Source: Streptococcus suis (lineage in GTDB: Bacteria > Bacillota > Bacilli > Lactobacillales > Streptococcaceae). Taken from it: a stretch of DNA of 64,000 bases. Positions within the stretch are counted from its first letter, which is position 1. The number at the start of each line of letters is the position of its first letter. The stretch is taken from positions 124,001 through 188,000 of the forward strand of contig CP025095.1 of NCBI GenBank assembly GCA_002831545.1, written 5' to 3'. The notes under the pieces are model-generated. The model worked only from the letters and a program-made list of their open reading frames with translations, did no database searches and had not been told where the DNA came from. Shown piece by piece: positions 48,451 to 58,746 of this stretch. Made by a program: the position numbers and the translations under genes.

Positions 48451-48828
48451 TACGTATTATACTTTCTAAAATATGTTAATTACTATTGTAACATTTTTTA
48501 TTTTTTTTCAATTGAGTTAGAAAGGATTGTAAAAATAGTCATTCAGAAAATGCACAAAACCAATTTCTAGCTCCGCACTTTTTCAATATATTTTCAAAAA
48601 AATTTGAACCAGAAATGTAGAGTATGTTGCTTTTGAAGATAGGAAAATACGGAAAATTCAAAAAAGTATAGTCGAATGAATTAGCTTTCAGACAAGGAAC
48701 TGAGGTGCAGGTTGCTAGCACAGCCTAGTGGCTGTGCTAGGTTGGAGATATAACTTGCAAAGCAAGTCACTTCTGCAGAGTACGGCAAGCCGAAAGTGAC
48801 GATGTATCAAAGTTAATTCAAATGACTG
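48451..48828. other. AT-rich gene-free stretch
   Basis: No gene is supported. Two long inverted repeats are present: CTAGCACAGCC/GGCTGTGCTAG (48714-48739) and GTCACTT...AAGTGAC (48766-48800). It looks like repeat debris beside the insertion sequence. Confidence 0.4.
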
Positions 48829-48839
48829 ATATGTAAAGC

Positions 48840-49202
48840 CCTTTGTCAAGTAAAAACAATCGAACTGATTAAAAAATGAAAAGTATCTAGAAAGAGCCTA
48901 GTTCTTAGCTTCGGGCATTGGCCACTCTGATATTCGTGGATTGGTTACCTACAGGTCAATGGTTCTGCCGCGAGTCCTACTCTCTATAAGCGTGGATCAC
49001 AATTGTGCCACTTAGTCATTTCGTAGATGACTCAAACCTTGAAGTCCTAAACTCCTTCAAGATACTTTCCATTCAAACATGATTTCAATCCTTATTTCTG
49101 TCCAAATTCACCCAGTGATTTTGGATAGAAATAGGGATTCCTCATCGCTCTGCGATGATAAAACTTAATGGTCAAAAGTGTACATGAAAACAAGCGCTAA
49201 CT
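48840..49202 (-). ncRNA. Candidate bridge-RNA region of the IS110-type element
   Basis: About 360 bases between the transposase stop and the element end contain no gene but several inverted repeats. In IS110-family elements a structured bridge RNA made from a non-coding end guides target choice; in the IS1111 branch it lies on this side. No promoter or fold was verified, so the limits and strand are inferred. Confidence 0.35.
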
Positions 49203-50324
49203 TCAAGCTATTCTTCCTGTCATCATCCCCCAAATAAAACCAGACAATTCTCGTGCAATAGCTGTTTTAGCAACATTTTGTTTCTTATTTTTTCCTAGAA
49301 CAAGTGTGCGATAACGTCTTCTTAAGCGTTCATTAGCCTTATCCGCATAAGCAATCACCTCCACTCGGTTTCCACTTTGTCTCCTTTTCAATTCTTTGGA
49401 TTTATACCCAATCGTCCCCTTAGCCAATGATTGTGCAGCTTCTATCAGAAGTCGTCTCGCATGGCTATTCCCAGCTTTGGTGATAGCACCTCTTCTCTCC
49501 TTGTCGCCGCTAGAATTTTCGCTAGGAGTTAGCCCAAGATAAGAAGCAAAATGTTGAGCTGTCGCAAAGCGATTAAAATCACCGATTTCTGTCACAATGG
49601 AAAGAGCAGTTAGTGTTTTAATGCCAATAAAGCAAGAAAGCCGTGAGACCTTCTCTTGGTAACTGTCGCTTTGACCCAGTTGCTCAATTCGTGCATCATA
49701 CCGTTCTATTTGATCTACTAATTTCTCATAGGTCAATAGATATTCTGTCAAAATCTCTGCATAAAGTCCATCAGGATTTAGGGAACGGAGCCAGCGGACA
49801 TGTTTCTGTGTCCAATTACTGCTTCCCTCGGTATAGCGAAAATCATGTCGGAGACAGAAGGCAAGAATTTGTTGTTTGATTTTCTTCAGAGCCACTTTGT
49901 GGTCTGTTCTCATGCGGATATATTCTTTGACTTGTTCATCCTCAACAGTAGGAATATGAACAGGCCGATAGCTACGAAAGGCCAGAGCTTTTGCGAGTTG
50001 AGCTGCATCTTTTTTATCAGTCTTAACACGCTTAGATCCTTCCTTCATCACCGTTGTAGGCGCCATCACGATACAGGGAATCCCGTGAGCTTGTAGCTGG
50101 TGATATAGGGTAAATCCAAGACATCCGGCTTCGTAGCCACATAACACTTCTGCATCTTGACCATATAAACGACGAAGCTCATTCACATAGTTCACAATAT
50201 AGCTAACATTTGGACCAACTTTAGTGCTATGTTTGAATTGATTCGCCATCATATCATAATAGCAGAGTGAAAAACTTTCTTTGTGAACATCCATTCCGAT
50301 GAAAAGTGTGGTAAAATGAAACAT
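49203..50324 (-). CDS. IS110-family transposase
   Basis: 373 residues. The N-terminal DEDD RuvC-like domain shows Asp12 (FIGMDVHKES), Glu65 (CGYEAGCLG), Asp103 and Asp106 (KTDKKDAAQLAKAL). The C-terminal Tnp20 domain holds IGIKTLTALSIVTEIGDF and YLGLTPSENSSG, with the likely nucleophile Ser in the latter. The start follows GGAGG (50331-50335). Full length, so the element may be active. Confidence 0.9.
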   Translation of the reverse strand: MFHFTTLFIGMDVHKESFSLCYYDMMANQFKHSTKVGPNVSYIVNYVNELRRLYGQDAEVLCGYEAGCLGFTLYHQLQAHGIPCIVMAPTTVMKEGSKRVKTDKKDAAQLAKALAFRSYRPVHIPTVEDEQVKEYIRMRTDHKVALKKIKQQILAFCLRHDFRYTEGSSNWTQKHVRWLRSLNPDGLYAEILTEYLLTYEKLVDQIERYDARIEQLGQSDSYQEKVSRLSCFIGIKTLTALSIVTEIGDFNRFATAQHFASYLGLTPSENSSGDKERRGAITKAGNSHARRLLIEAAQSLAKGTIGYKSKELKRRQSGNRVEVIAYADKANERLRRRYRTLVLGKNKKQNVAKTAIARELSGFIWGMMTGRIA

Positions 50325-50590
50325 ATAAGACCTCCAATTGAGTGTGGTAATTCCTGTTAGAAGTTGATTGTTTTTTTATTCTAGTGTACAGGTAAATCCA
50401 CGAATTCTCAACTGGGGGTCTTTACATATTGTCTATAATCTATCAGATTGTGAATTGATATGCTATATTATTGAGTAGAAAACTTGCCTTGAAATAGATG
50501 ACTGCAAATACAATGAATAATCTTTTAGAGTTTGTAAGAGTTTGTAAATACAAGAAAAGGTATGTGGACATGATTTAAGTATGCAAACTC

Positions 50591-50619
50591 TTGCAATTTT
50601 CGGTAAATAGTTATATAAT
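50591..50619 (+). promoter_or_regulatory. gap promoter
   Basis: TTGCAA (50591-50596), 17 bases and TATAAT (50614-50619), giving a leader of about 105 nt before the ATG. Confidence 0.75.
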
Positions 50620-50730
50620 AAGAACGTTGAAAAGATGCTTGTAGGCTTACAAGTTAATATTTTCACAAAAGGATTAAAAGGCTTGCCTTTTAAAATAAAG
50701 AACTCGATTTTCATAAGGAGGAAATCATTC

Positions 50731-51741
50731 ATGGTAGTTAAAGTTGGTATTAACGGTTTCGGACGTATCGGTCGTCTTGCTTTCCGTCGTATCCAAAACG
50801 TAGAAGGTGTTGAAGTTACTCGTATCAACGACCTTACAGATCCAGTAATGCTTGCACACTTGTTGAAATATGACACAACTCAAGGTCGTTTCGACGGTAC
50901 TGTTGAAGTTAAAGACGGTGGTTTCGAAGTTAACGGTAAATTCGTTAAAGTTTCTGCAGAGCGCGAGCCAGGAAACATCGACTGGGCTACTGATGGCGTA
51001 GATATCGTTTTGGAAGCTACAGGTTTCTTTGCTTCTAAAGAAAAAGCTGAGCAACACATCCACGCTAACGGTGCTAAAAAAGTTGTTATCACTGCTCCTG
51101 GTGGTAACGATGTTAAGACTGTTGTTTTCAACACTAACCACGACATCCTTGATGGTACTGAAACAGTTATCTCAGGTGCTTCATGTACTACAAACTGTTT
51201 GGCACCAATGGCTAAAGCTCTTCACGATGCATTTGGCGTTCAAAAAGGTTTGATGACTACAATCCACGCTTACACTGGTGACCAAATGGTTCTTGACGGA
51301 CCACACCGTGGTGGTGACCTTCGTCGTGCACGTGCTGCTGCTGCAAACATAGTTCCTAACTCAACTGGTGCTGCTAAAGCTATCGGCTTGGTAATCCCAG
51401 AATTGAACGGTAAACTTGACGGTGCTGCACAACGTGTTCCAGTTCCAACAGGTTCTGTAACTGAATTGGTTGCAACTCTTGACAAGAAAGTAACTGCTGA
51501 AGAAGTAAACGCTGCTATGAAAGCTGCTGCTACTGAATCATTTGGTTACACTGAAGACCAACTCGTATCTTCAGATATCGTAGGTATCTCATTCGGTTCA
51601 TTGTTTGATGCAACTCAAACTAAAGTTATCGAAGTTGATGGCGAGCAATTGGTAAAAGTTGTTTCATGGTACGACAACGAAATGTCTTACACTGCACAAC
51701 TTGTTCGTACTCTTGAGTACTTCGCAAAAATCGCTAAATAA
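50731..51741 (+). CDS. gap: Glyceraldehyde-3-phosphate dehydrogenase
   Basis: Glycolytic NAD-dependent dehydrogenase of 336 residues. It has the Rossmann motif [10 protein letters not shown] (near 6-15) and the active-site SCTTNC with Cys152. ATG 50731 has AAGGAGGAAA upstream; the frame is open to 50635 but that is leader. It is also a common surface-moonlighting protein in streptococci. Codon choice is strongly biased, as in highly expressed genes. Confidence 0.97.
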   Translation: MVVKVGINGFGRIGRLAFRRIQNVEGVEVTRINDLTDPVMLAHLLKYDTTQGRFDGTVEVKDGGFEVNGKFVKVSAEREPGNIDWATDGVDIVLEATGFFASKEKAEQHIHANGAKKVVITAPGGNDVKTVVFNTNHDILDGTETVISGASCTTNCLAPMAKALHDAFGVQKGLMTTIHAYTGDQMVLDGPHRGGDLRRARAAAANIVPNSTGAAKAIGLVIPELNGKLDGAAQRVPVPTGSVTELVATLDKKVTAEEVNAAMKAAATESFGYTEDQLVSSDIVGISFGSLFDATQTKVIEVDGEQLVKVVSWYDNEMSYTAQLVRTLEYFAKIAK

Positions 51742-51757
51742 TCCTTAGTGAAAATCG

Positions 51758-51779
51758 AAGAGGCTTCGGCCTCTTTTTT
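51758..51779 (+). terminator. gap terminator
   Basis: AAGAGGC, loop TTCG, GCCTCTT and T-run. Confidence 0.9.
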
Positions 51780-51886
51780 CATTCGTTCTTTTTGAAGATT
51801 TGTGAAAAAAATATCTTTATGCAAGAAAAAATACAGAAAATATGATACAATGGTAAAGTAAATATAATTTAAGGAGTTCTTATCTA

Positions 51887-53086
51887 ATGGCAAAATTGAC
51901 TGTTAAAGATGTAGAATTGAAAGGCAAAAAAGTTCTTGTTCGTGTGGACTTCAACGTGCCTTTGAAAGATGGCGTTATCACAAACGATAACCGTATTACA
52001 GCTGCTCTTCCAACTATCAAGTATATTCTTGAGCAAGGTGGACGTGCAATTCTTTTCTCTCACCTTGGTCGTGTGAAAGAAGAAGCTGACAAAGAAGGTA
52101 AATCATTGGCTCCTGTAGCAGCTGACTTGGCAGCTAAATTGGGTCAAGACGTTGCTTTCATCGCAGGTGCTACTCGTGGTGCTGAATTAGAAGCAGCTAT
52201 CAATGCTTTGGAAGATGGACAAGTTCTCCTTGTTGAAAACACTCGTTTCGAAGATGTTGATGGTAAGAAAGAATCTAAAAACGACGAAGAACTTGGTAAA
52301 TACTGGGCTTCACTTGGTGATGGTATCTTCGTTAACGATGCATTTGGTACTGCACACCGTGCGCACGCATCAAACGTTGGTATCTCAGCAAATGTAGAAA
52401 AAGCAGTAGCTGGTTTCCTTTTGGAAAACGAAATTGCTTACATCCAAGAAGCTGTTGAAACTCCAGAGCGCCCATTCGTGGCAATTCTTGGTGGTTCAAA
52501 AGTATCTGATAAGATCGGTGTTATCGAGAACCTTCTTGAAAAAGCTGACAAAGTTCTTATCGGTGGTGGTATGACTTACACATTCTACAAAGCTCAAGGT
52601 ATCGAAATCGGTAACTCACTTGTAGAAGAAGACAAGCTTGATGTGGCAAAAGCACTTCTTGAAAAAGCTAACGGTAAATTGATCTTGCCAGTTGACTCAA
52701 AAGAAGCTAACGCATTTGCTGGCTACACTGAAGTTCGCGACACAGAAGGTGAAGCAGTTTCAGAAGGCTTCCTTGGTCTTGACATCGGTCCTAAGTCAAT
52801 CGCTAAGTTTGACGAAGCGTTGACTGGTGCCAAAACAGTTGTTTGGAACGGACCTATGGGTGTATTTGAAAACCCAGACTTCCAAGCTGGTACAATCGGT
52901 GTAATGGACGCTATCGTGAAACAACCAGGCGTGAAATCAATCATCGGTGGTGGTGACTCAGCAGCAGCAGCTATCAACCTTGGCCGTGCAGATAAGTTCT
53001 CATGGATCTCAACTGGTGGTGGTGCATCAATGGAACTCCTCGAAGGTAAAGTGCTTCCAGGACTTGCAGCTTTGACTGAAAAGTAA
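51887..53086 (+). CDS. pgk: Phosphoglycerate kinase
   Basis: 399 residues; makes ATP from 1,3-bisphosphoglycerate. It contains [14 protein letters not shown] (near 17-30), SHLGR and the C-terminal nucleotide site GGGDSAAA. It has its own extended -10 (TGATACAAT, ending 51851). The last ~40 bases occur again downstream, split by a repeat (53181-53202 and 53545-53561). Confidence 0.97.
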   Translation: MAKLTVKDVELKGKKVLVRVDFNVPLKDGVITNDNRITAALPTIKYILEQGGRAILFSHLGRVKEEADKEGKSLAPVAADLAAKLGQDVAFIAGATRGAELEAAINALEDGQVLLVENTRFEDVDGKKESKNDEELGKYWASLGDGIFVNDAFGTAHRAHASNVGISANVEKAVAGFLLENEIAYIQEAVETPERPFVAILGGSKVSDKIGVIENLLEKADKVLIGGGMTYTFYKAQGIEIGNSLVEEDKLDVAKALLEKANGKLILPVDSKEANAFAGYTEVRDTEGEAVSEGFLGLDIGPKSIAKFDEALTGAKTVVWNGPMGVFENPDFQAGTIGVMDAIVKQPGVKSIIGGGDSAAAAINLGRADKFSWISTGGGASMELLEGKVLPGLAALTEK

Positions 53087-53097
53087 AAAATGCGATG

Positions 53098-53124
53098 AAA
53101 AGAGTTGGGAGACCAACTCTTTTC
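53098..53124 (+). terminator. pgk terminator
   Basis: AAAAGAGTTGG and CCAACTCTTTT flank GAGA. An outer GCGATG/CATCGC pair extends the stem. Confidence 0.8.
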
Positions 53125-53180
53125 TAGTGCATCGCGTAGCATTTCTACGAAGCTAAGCGAGTTAGAAAGTCTAGCAAGGT

Positions 53181-53561
53181 GTAAAGTGCTTCCAGGACTT
53201 GCGACGGGAGTGGGAAAGAACTCGACTAGTCAAAAAAAGAGTTCGTCAACAAGTCCTTATTTCCAGTTGTTGAGCTGAAACAGTCTGGGGATAGACTGTT
53301 TCACTCCCACCCCCGCACAGCTCAAACTGTCTGGGAGACAGTTTGAGGTTGGAAATGAAGCGAACTCTGTTCGCATCAGTCGTATAGGTCAGATTTAGAG
53401 TGTAAAACACGAACAAATCTGCCAATCAACCACTGCGCTGAGATGTTGACACGAACTCTAAGAAGCGATGCTGGACTTTATGCCCAGCTTCTAGTGCCAT
53501 GCCTAGTCTTTCTGGGAAGTGTGACCTAGAAAGACTGGCTAGGTGCAGCTTTGACTGAAAA
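53181..53561 (+). repeat. Duplicated pgk tail split by a dispersed repeat
   Basis: GTAAAGTGCTTCCAGGACTT plus GC (53181-53202) repeats pgk bases 53046-53067, and GCAGCTTTGACTGAAAA (53545-53561) repeats 53066-53082. Together they would rebuild the pgk end, [10 protein letters not shown], had about 342 bp not been inserted after the shared GC. The insert holds the repeat also seen at 6421-6700. Confidence 0.75.
53206..53495 (+). repeat. Dispersed S. suis-type repeat, full copy
   Basis: Closely matches 6421-6700 over its whole length, including hairpins CAGTCT/AGACTG and CAAACTGTCT/AGACAGTTTG. No gene is supported. A short piece of the same family is at about 56370-56415. Confidence 0.75.
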
Positions 53562-53971
53562 ATAGGCGGTAAGTCAGCTCAAAATATCTGGGAGATATGT
53601 TGAGGTTAGAAATAGAAGAAGCGAAGCTTCTGTCAAAAATGATTCCGTAGATTGTTACTTTGATTTTTCTTGGTGATAACTTCAAATAGTCCACTGTGCT
53701 ATTTGAACCCCGCAAGGCTGAATCTTGGTCACAACTCCCATTCAGCTACTGCGACAAAAATATAAATGTAGAAAAGACGTTGTTTTTTTGCAGCGTCTAT
53801 TTGTTTGTCTTACTTCTGGGTTCCTTCTTGCAGCTGATTTAAAGTAGCAGATTATTGGGTTTTTCGAAAAGCTGGCGTGAACAGGAGGCTTCTCCAGTCG
53901 AGCTTAGGAGAAAAGAAAAGCTGGGCAGGTATTTGCTATTCTATTTTCCGAAATCATGTTAGAATAGAGGT
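53562..53971. other. Gene-free stretch before the exporter gene
   Basis: No gene is supported. It contains repeat debris and a hairpin AGACGTTG/CAGCGTCT (53774-53800) enclosing a T-run. A promoter for the next gene is not clear, although TTAGAATAG precedes its start. Confidence 0.35.
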
Positions 53972-54487
53972 ATGTTTAAAAAATATACATTTGATCCAAA
54001 GAAATTTCGGTTGGGGATGCGGACGTTCAAATCGGGTTTAGCAGTCTTTCTAGTTATTCTACTCTTTGGCTATATGGGCTGGGAAGGGATTCAGATTGCG
54101 GCTTTGACGGCTGTGTTTAGTTTACGAGAAGACTTCGATCAGAGTGTCCATTTTGGAGCTTCTCGTATTCTGGGTAATTCTATTGGCGGTTTTTATGCGC
54201 TACTTTTCTTTATTTTGGATAGGTTATTCTTAGATCATTTTTGGGTAACTGCGGTTTTTGTTCCGATATTTGTCATGTTAACGATTATGACAAATGTGGC
54301 GATGAATAATAAAGCGGGAATTATTGGTGGTGTATCAGCTTTATTAATTATTACATTGTCGATTCCTGCTGGTGATACGATTCAATATGTGTTTATTCGT
54401 GTATTTGAAACCTTTATCGGAGTTTTCATTGCGATTCTAGTTAATTATGATGTGAATGTTATAAAAAAACGTTTTCAGGATAAATAA
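53972..54487 (+). CDS. Aromatic acid exporter / FUSC-like membrane protein
   Basis: 171 residues with five hydrophobic segments and the motif RTFKSGLAVFLVILLFGY ... FSLREDFDQSVHFGASRILGNSIGG, characteristic of the aromatic acid exporter (ArAE_1) half-protein. It lacks the C-terminal soluble domain of longer members. The substrate is unknown. It lies before glnR. Confidence 0.78.
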   Translation: MFKKYTFDPKKFRLGMRTFKSGLAVFLVILLFGYMGWEGIQIAALTAVFSLREDFDQSVHFGASRILGNSIGGFYALLFFILDRLFLDHFWVTAVFVPIFVMLTIMTNVAMNNKAGIIGGVSALLIITLSIPAGDTIQYVFIRVFETFIGVFIAILVNYDVNVIKKRFQDK

Positions 54488-54540
54488 TGTTATAAAATAT
54501 AACATCGCCTATTGACCTAAAAAAAAAATTCTCCTATAAT
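54488..54540 (+). promoter_or_regulatory. glnRA promoter with GlnR operator
   Basis: A perfect palindrome TGTTATAAAATATAACA (54488-54504) matches the GlnR/TnrA site TGTNA-N7-TNACA. It is followed by TTGACC (54512-54517), 17 bases and TATAAT (54535-54540). The operator starts in the stop region of the exporter gene. Confidence 0.88.
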
Positions 54541-54562
54541 GGTAGGCAGAAAGGAGTTCATT

Positions 54563-54934
54563 ATGAGAGAAAGAGAGTTCCGTCGTTCCCTGGCCATTTT
54601 TCCAATTGGCAGCGTTATGAAATTGACCGACCTAACAGCCCGTCAGATTCGTTACTATGAAGATCATGGATTGATAAAGCCTGATCGAAATGAAGGGAAT
54701 CGTCGCTTGTATTCTCTAAATGATATGGACTTACTTCTTGAAATCAAGGATTTTCTAGCTGAAGGTTTGAATATAGCTGCGATTAAGAAGGAATATGCAA
54801 ATCGTGAAGCGAAAGCTAAGGTTCAAAAACAACAGAAAACCTTGACGGACGAAGATGTCCGTCGTATCTTACATGATGAATTCAGTCGTCAAGGACGCTT
54901 TTCAAGTCCTAGTTCCATTTTCCGTTCATCGTAA
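54563..54934 (+). CDS. glnR: MerR-family nitrogen regulator GlnR
   Basis: 123-residue repressor that senses nitrogen through feedback-inhibited glutamine synthetase. The MerR helix-turn-helix is MKLTDLTARQIRYYEDHGLI; the C-terminal tail is short. ATG 54563 (MREREFRRSL) follows AAAGGAG; earlier codons overlap the promoter. It is likely autoregulated by the palindrome upstream, together with glnA. Confidence 0.93.
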   Translation: MREREFRRSLAIFPIGSVMKLTDLTARQIRYYEDHGLIKPDRNEGNRRLYSLNDMDLLLEIKDFLAEGLNIAAIKKEYANREAKAKVQKQQKTLTDEDVRRILHDEFSRQGRFSSPSSIFRSS

Positions 54935-54961
54935 TTACTTTTTAAATAGAGGAGAAAACTA

Positions 54962-56308
54962 ATGGCATTCACAGTGGCAGATATCAAACGCGATATTAAA
55001 GAGAAAAACGTTACCTTCCTGCGTCTGATGTTCACAGATATTATGGGAGTGATGAAAAACGTAGAGATTCCAGCAACTGATGAGCAGGTTGATAAGGTAT
55101 TATCAAACAAGGTCATGTTTGATGGTTCATCAATCGAAGGGTTTGTACGTATTAATGAATCAGATATGTACCTTTACCCAGACTTGAATACTTGGACAAT
55201 CTTCCCCTGGGGTGATGAAAATGGTTCAGTAGCGGGTTTGATCTGTGATGTTTATTCAACTTCAGGTGAGCCATTTGCTGGTGATCCTCGTGGTAACTTG
55301 AAAAAAGCCCTTCGCCACATGGAAGAACTTGGATTTTCTTCATTCAATTTGGGTCCAGAGCCAGAATTCTTCCTCTTCAAGATGGATGAGCAAGGAAATC
55401 CAACCCTTGAAGTGAACGACAAAGGTGGTTATTTTGACCTAGCTCCAACAGATTTAGCAGATAATACCCGTCGTGAAATTGTGAATGTCCTTACTCAAAT
55501 GGGCTTTGAAGTAGAAGCAAGTCACCACGAGTGTGCCGTTGGTCAGCATGAAATTGACTTCAAATACGATGATGTTTTGAGTGCTTGTGATAAGATTCAA
55601 CTTTTCAAGTTGGTTGTTAAAACGATTGCCCGTAAACATGGTATGTATGCAACCTTTATGGCTAAGCCAAAATATGGTATCGCTGGTTCAGGTATGCACT
55701 GTAACATGTCACTCTTTGACAAGGATGGAAACAATGCCTTCTTTGATCCAGAAGATCCTCGCGGTATGCAGCTGTCTCAAACTGCTTACCATTTCCTTGG
55801 TGGTTTGATTAAGCATGCTTATAACTATACTGCTATTACAAACCCGACAGTGAACTCTTACAAGCGTTTGGTTCCAGGCTTTGAAGCTCCTGTGTATATT
55901 GCTTGGGCTGGTAAAAACCGCTCACCATTGGTTCGCGTACCTGCATCATGTGGAATGGGAACTCGTTTGGAATTGCGCTCGGTTGATCCAACTGCCAACC
56001 CATACTTAGCTATGGCAGTTCTATTGGAAGTTGGCTTGGAAGGTATTCAAAATAAAATTGAAGCACCAGCACCAGTAGAATCTAATATCTATGCAATGTC
56101 TGATGAGGAGCGTCGTGAAGCAGGTATCACTGATCTTCCTTCAACTCTTCACAATGCATTGAAAGCTCTCCGTGAAGACGAGGTAGTTCGTGCAGCTCTA
56201 GGTGATCATATCTATACGAATTTCTTGGAAGCTAAGAAAATCGAATGGGCAAGCTATGCAACCTACGTTTCTCAATGGGAAATCGACAACTATTTGGATA
56301 TGTATTAA
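54962..56308 (+). CDS. glnA: Glutamine synthetase type I
   Basis: 448 residues; forms glutamine from glutamate and ammonia. It shows [31 protein letters not shown] and [10 protein letters not shown]. It lacks the adenylylation Tyr region of enteric enzymes, consistent with the GlnR-controlled Firmicute alpha type. It is cotranscribed with glnR and ends at a hairpin (56311-56332). Confidence 0.96.
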   Translation: MAFTVADIKRDIKEKNVTFLRLMFTDIMGVMKNVEIPATDEQVDKVLSNKVMFDGSSIEGFVRINESDMYLYPDLNTWTIFPWGDENGSVAGLICDVYSTSGEPFAGDPRGNLKKALRHMEELGFSSFNLGPEPEFFLFKMDEQGNPTLEVNDKGGYFDLAPTDLADNTRREIVNVLTQMGFEVEASHHECAVGQHEIDFKYDDVLSACDKIQLFKLVVKTIARKHGMYATFMAKPKYGIAGSGMHCNMSLFDKDGNNAFFDPEDPRGMQLSQTAYHFLGGLIKHAYNYTAITNPTVNSYKRLVPGFEAPVYIAWAGKNRSPLVRVPASCGMGTRLELRSVDPTANPYLAMAVLLEVGLEGIQNKIEAPAPVESNIYAMSDEERREAGITDLPSTLHNALKALREDEVVRAALGDHIYTNFLEAKKIEWASYATYVSQWEIDNYLDMY

Positions 56309-56310
56309 AC

Positions 56311-56332
56311 AAAGGACCCCGACGGGTCCTTT
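56311..56332 (+). terminator. glnA terminator
   Basis: AAAGGACCC and GGGTCCTTT flank four bases; the T-run is short. Confidence 0.7.
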
Positions 56333-56493
56333 GTTCATGAGCTTAGAAATTTGAGAGCGAGTAATGGTCCAGTGGAGTGAAATAGTCTGGGAAGAGACTG
56401 TTTCAGTCTGAGCTAATAAATAGCAGGGCGAGGGGATGGACATGAGCTTGAAATCGGTCTTTTTTCAAGCTGGATTATCTTGTTAATATAAAA

Positions 56494-56526
56494 TAAATCC
56501 CAGAGATTTAACCTCTGGGATTTTAG
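56494..56526. terminator. rnjA terminator
   Basis: AAATCCCAGAG and CTCTGGGATTT pair; read on the minus strand the stem ends in a T-rich tail after the rnjA stop. Confidence 0.8.
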
Positions 56527-56530
56527 TGTG

Positions 56531-58210
56531 TTATCGGTCAGGCGTCAGAATCATTGGGATAATGATTGGTTCACGCTCTGTTTTTTCGTATAGGAATGGT
56601 CGTAGGGCATTGACGATGGCGCCGTTGACTGTTTGGATATTTGCGTCTTTATTACGCATAGCGATGCGGATAGCGTTGAAGAGAACGCGTTGGCTTTCGC
56701 GAATGAGCTCGCCAGATTCTCTCATATAGATAAAACCGCGACTGAGGATGTCTGGTCCTGCTAATATCATCTTAGAATTAAAATCGACAGTGGCTACTGC
56801 AAGGACGACGCCGTCTTCTGAGAGGTCACGGCGGTCTTTGAGGACAGCTGCACCGATTTCACCAATGCGGTTTCCGTCCACGTAGATGTCTTGAGCATTG
56901 AACTTACCGGCCAATCGTGCAGAATCCTTGGTCAGTGCTAGGACATCGCCGTTTTCCATGATGAAGATGTTGTCCTTTGGCACGCCAGTATCAACTGCCA
57001 GACTGGCATGGATTTTTTGCATACGGTATTCGCCGTGGACAGGCATGAAGTATTTTGGCTTAATCAGGCGGAGCATGAGTTTTTGTTCTTGCTGGCCACC
57101 GTGTCCAGAGGTATGGATGTTGTTAATCTTGCCGTGAATCACATCGACACCGGCTTCAATCAAGATATTGATGAGCTTGTTGACACCTGTGGTATTTCCC
57201 GGAATAGGACTGGACGAGAAAATAACCGTATCGCCCGGCTGGAGTTGCACCTGACGGTGAGTACCGTGGGCAATGCGGGAGAGGGCAGCCATAGGCTCGC
57301 CTTGGCTACCTGTACAGAGAATCATAATCTCGCTGGCAGGGTATTCTTTGATCTCGTTTGGTTCGATAAAGGTGTCTTTTGGAACCTTGATGTAGCCGAG
57401 CTCGATACCGTTAACAATGGCTTTTTCCATGGAACGTCCAAAGACAGCGATCTTGCGTCCGGTCTTAACCGCTGCATCCGCAGCTTGTTGGAGACGGAAG
57501 ATGTTGGAGGCGAAGGAGGCAAAGATAATGCGTCCGTGAATACCTTCAATCAGTTTCATAATGGACTGGCCGACCACTTTTTCCGAGTTGGTAAAGGTTG
57601 GGACTTCAGCATTTGTCGAGTCGGATAGGAGGCAGAGAACGCCTTCTTCACCGAGTGCGGCCATGCGGTGCAAGTCAGCTGGCTCACCAACAGGAGTGAA
57701 GTCGAACTTGAAGTCACCGGTACAGACGATTTTCCCTTGAGGTGTATCAACGACGATACCAAGTGGTTCTGGAATGGAGTGGGTGGTGCGGAAGAAGCTG
57801 ACTTTGAGGTGCTTGAAGGTCAACTCTGTATTATGATTGATTTCATGCAAGGTCGCATCACGGAGCAGTCCGTGTTCTTCCAATTTGCCACGGATAAGGG
57901 CGAGGGCCAAAGGTCCAGCATAGATTGGGACATTGGCTTGCTTGAGCAAGAAGGGAATGCCTCCGATGTGGTCTTCGTGCCCGTGGGTAATAACCAGACC
58001 TTTAACGCGGTCTAGGTTTTCAACGATGTAGGAGTAGTCTGGGATAACGTAGTCAATACCCAATAGGTCATCTTCTGGGAACTTGATACCCGCATCGACG
58101 ATGAGAATTTCATCCTTATACTCGATACCGTAGGTATTTTTCCCGATTTCTCCCAAACCACCGATGGCGAAAACGCCAACTTCATGAGGTTTTAGATTGA
58201 CTGATGACAT
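56531..58210 (-). CDS. rnjA: Ribonuclease J1
   Basis: 559-residue metallo-beta-lactamase/beta-CASP RNase with 5'-3' exo- and endonuclease activity. The metal motif HGHEDH is at residues 76-81; later motifs include DSTNAE, GSQGEP and PVHGEYRM. It lies three bases downstream of rpoY and shares its transcript, whose leader contains a terminator-like hairpin. Confidence 0.96.
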   Translation of the reverse strand: MSSVNLKPHEVGVFAIGGLGEIGKNTYGIEYKDEILIVDAGIKFPEDDLLGIDYVIPDYSYIVENLDRVKGLVITHGHEDHIGGIPFLLKQANVPIYAGPLALALIRGKLEEHGLLRDATLHEINHNTELTFKHLKVSFFRTTHSIPEPLGIVVDTPQGKIVCTGDFKFDFTPVGEPADLHRMAALGEEGVLCLLSDSTNAEVPTFTNSEKVVGQSIMKLIEGIHGRIIFASFASNIFRLQQAADAAVKTGRKIAVFGRSMEKAIVNGIELGYIKVPKDTFIEPNEIKEYPASEIMILCTGSQGEPMAALSRIAHGTHRQVQLQPGDTVIFSSSPIPGNTTGVNKLINILIEAGVDVIHGKINNIHTSGHGGQQEQKLMLRLIKPKYFMPVHGEYRMQKIHASLAVDTGVPKDNIFIMENGDVLALTKDSARLAGKFNAQDIYVDGNRIGEIGAAVLKDRRDLSEDGVVLAVATVDFNSKMILAGPDILSRGFIYMRESGELIRESQRVLFNAIRIAMRNKDANIQTVNGAIVNALRPFLYEKTEREPIIIPMILTPDR

Positions 58211-58213
58211 GGA

Positions 58214-58444
58214 TTAAAACTCCGTAATTTTGAAATCTGCGTGCTCTTTCTCGTATTCAAGATGATTGTCCGATAAGAGGTCAATAAATTCGATGTTGTA
58301 TTCAGGGCGGTTGGTTTCCACCAATTCACGCGCGATAATACGACCTTCCAATTCTGACGCAGCATCGATGTCTAGATAAAGAGCACGTGTTTGCTCGCGA
58401 CGTGGGCTAATTTTTGATTCTTGATAGAATACTTTATAAATCAT
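58214..58444 (-). CDS. rpoY: RNA polymerase epsilon subunit
   Basis: 76-residue small RNAP subunit ([19 protein letters not shown]) found in Firmicutes. The start at 58444 follows AAAGGAAC and matches the family N-terminus; an open frame extends 11 codons further but crosses that ribosome site. It is cotranscribed with rnjA. Confidence 0.93.
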   Translation of the reverse strand: MIYKVFYQESKISPRREQTRALYLDIDAASELEGRIIARELVETNRPEYNIEFIDLLSDNHLEYEKEHADFKITEF

Positions 58445-58483
58445 GTGTAGTATAGTTCCTTTCTTTTTGACTGGCAACTATGA

Positions 58484-58575
58484 AAAAAGCCCCAAACAGT
58501 TGGGGCTGTCTGGTAATGCTTATTCAATTTTCTCGAGTTGTCAATTTATTCAGTCTAAATATTACTCTTCATTAT
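58484..58575 (-). promoter_or_regulatory. rpoY-rnjA leader with intrinsic terminator
   Basis: On the minus strand a TATAAT (58570-58575) starts a leader of ~120 nt. Within it GCCCCAA and TTGGGGC (58490-58507, loop of four) form a strong hairpin followed by six T, about 40 bases before the rpoY start. Since the operon has no other visible promoter, this hairpin should attenuate it. Confidence 0.6.
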
Positions 58576-58674
58576 ACCATAAAATATGCTGATGGTAAAA
58601 GGGTTTGGTAGGAAAATGGAAAAGTGTCATGATTTTCAGAAACAAGCAGTCATTTGGCAGAATAATAAGTGAAA

Positions 58675-58703
58675 TTGACAAAAATATATTTGGATATTAT
58701 AAT
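58675..58703 (+). promoter_or_regulatory. rgg promoter
   Basis: TTGACA (58675-58680), exactly 17 bases and TATAAT (58698-58703), a full-consensus promoter. Confidence 0.85.
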
Positions 58704-58746
58704 AAATGTAAGCGGATTTTCAATACATCAAGAAAGGGGATGAGTC

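Larger units (their letters stand above)
48829..50429 (-). mobile_element. IS110-family (IS1111-like) insertion sequence
   Basis: Inverted ATATGTAAAG lies at 48829-48838 and 50420-50429, bounding a 1601-bp element with one transposase on the minus strand. The non-coding part downstream of the transposase is about 360 bp, the part upstream about 95 bp. A long 3' non-coding end and short inverted repeats are features of the IS1111 branch. No target duplication was seen, as expected for this family. Confidence 0.7.

Noticed and set aside
48931..48955. Donor-binding loop of a bridge RNA in the IS110-type element
   Set aside because: The matching sequence near the other end is ~25-45 bp inside the terminus, not at the junction core, so it is kept only as a shared subterminal motif.
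50635..50730. N-terminal extension of gap
   Set aside because: Those codons lie in the mRNA leader; ATG 50731 has a strong ribosome site and gives the normal 336-residue protein.
57008..57628. 206-codon frame opposite rnjA
   Set aside because: Mirror of rnjA codons; no promoter, ribosome site or recognisable domain.
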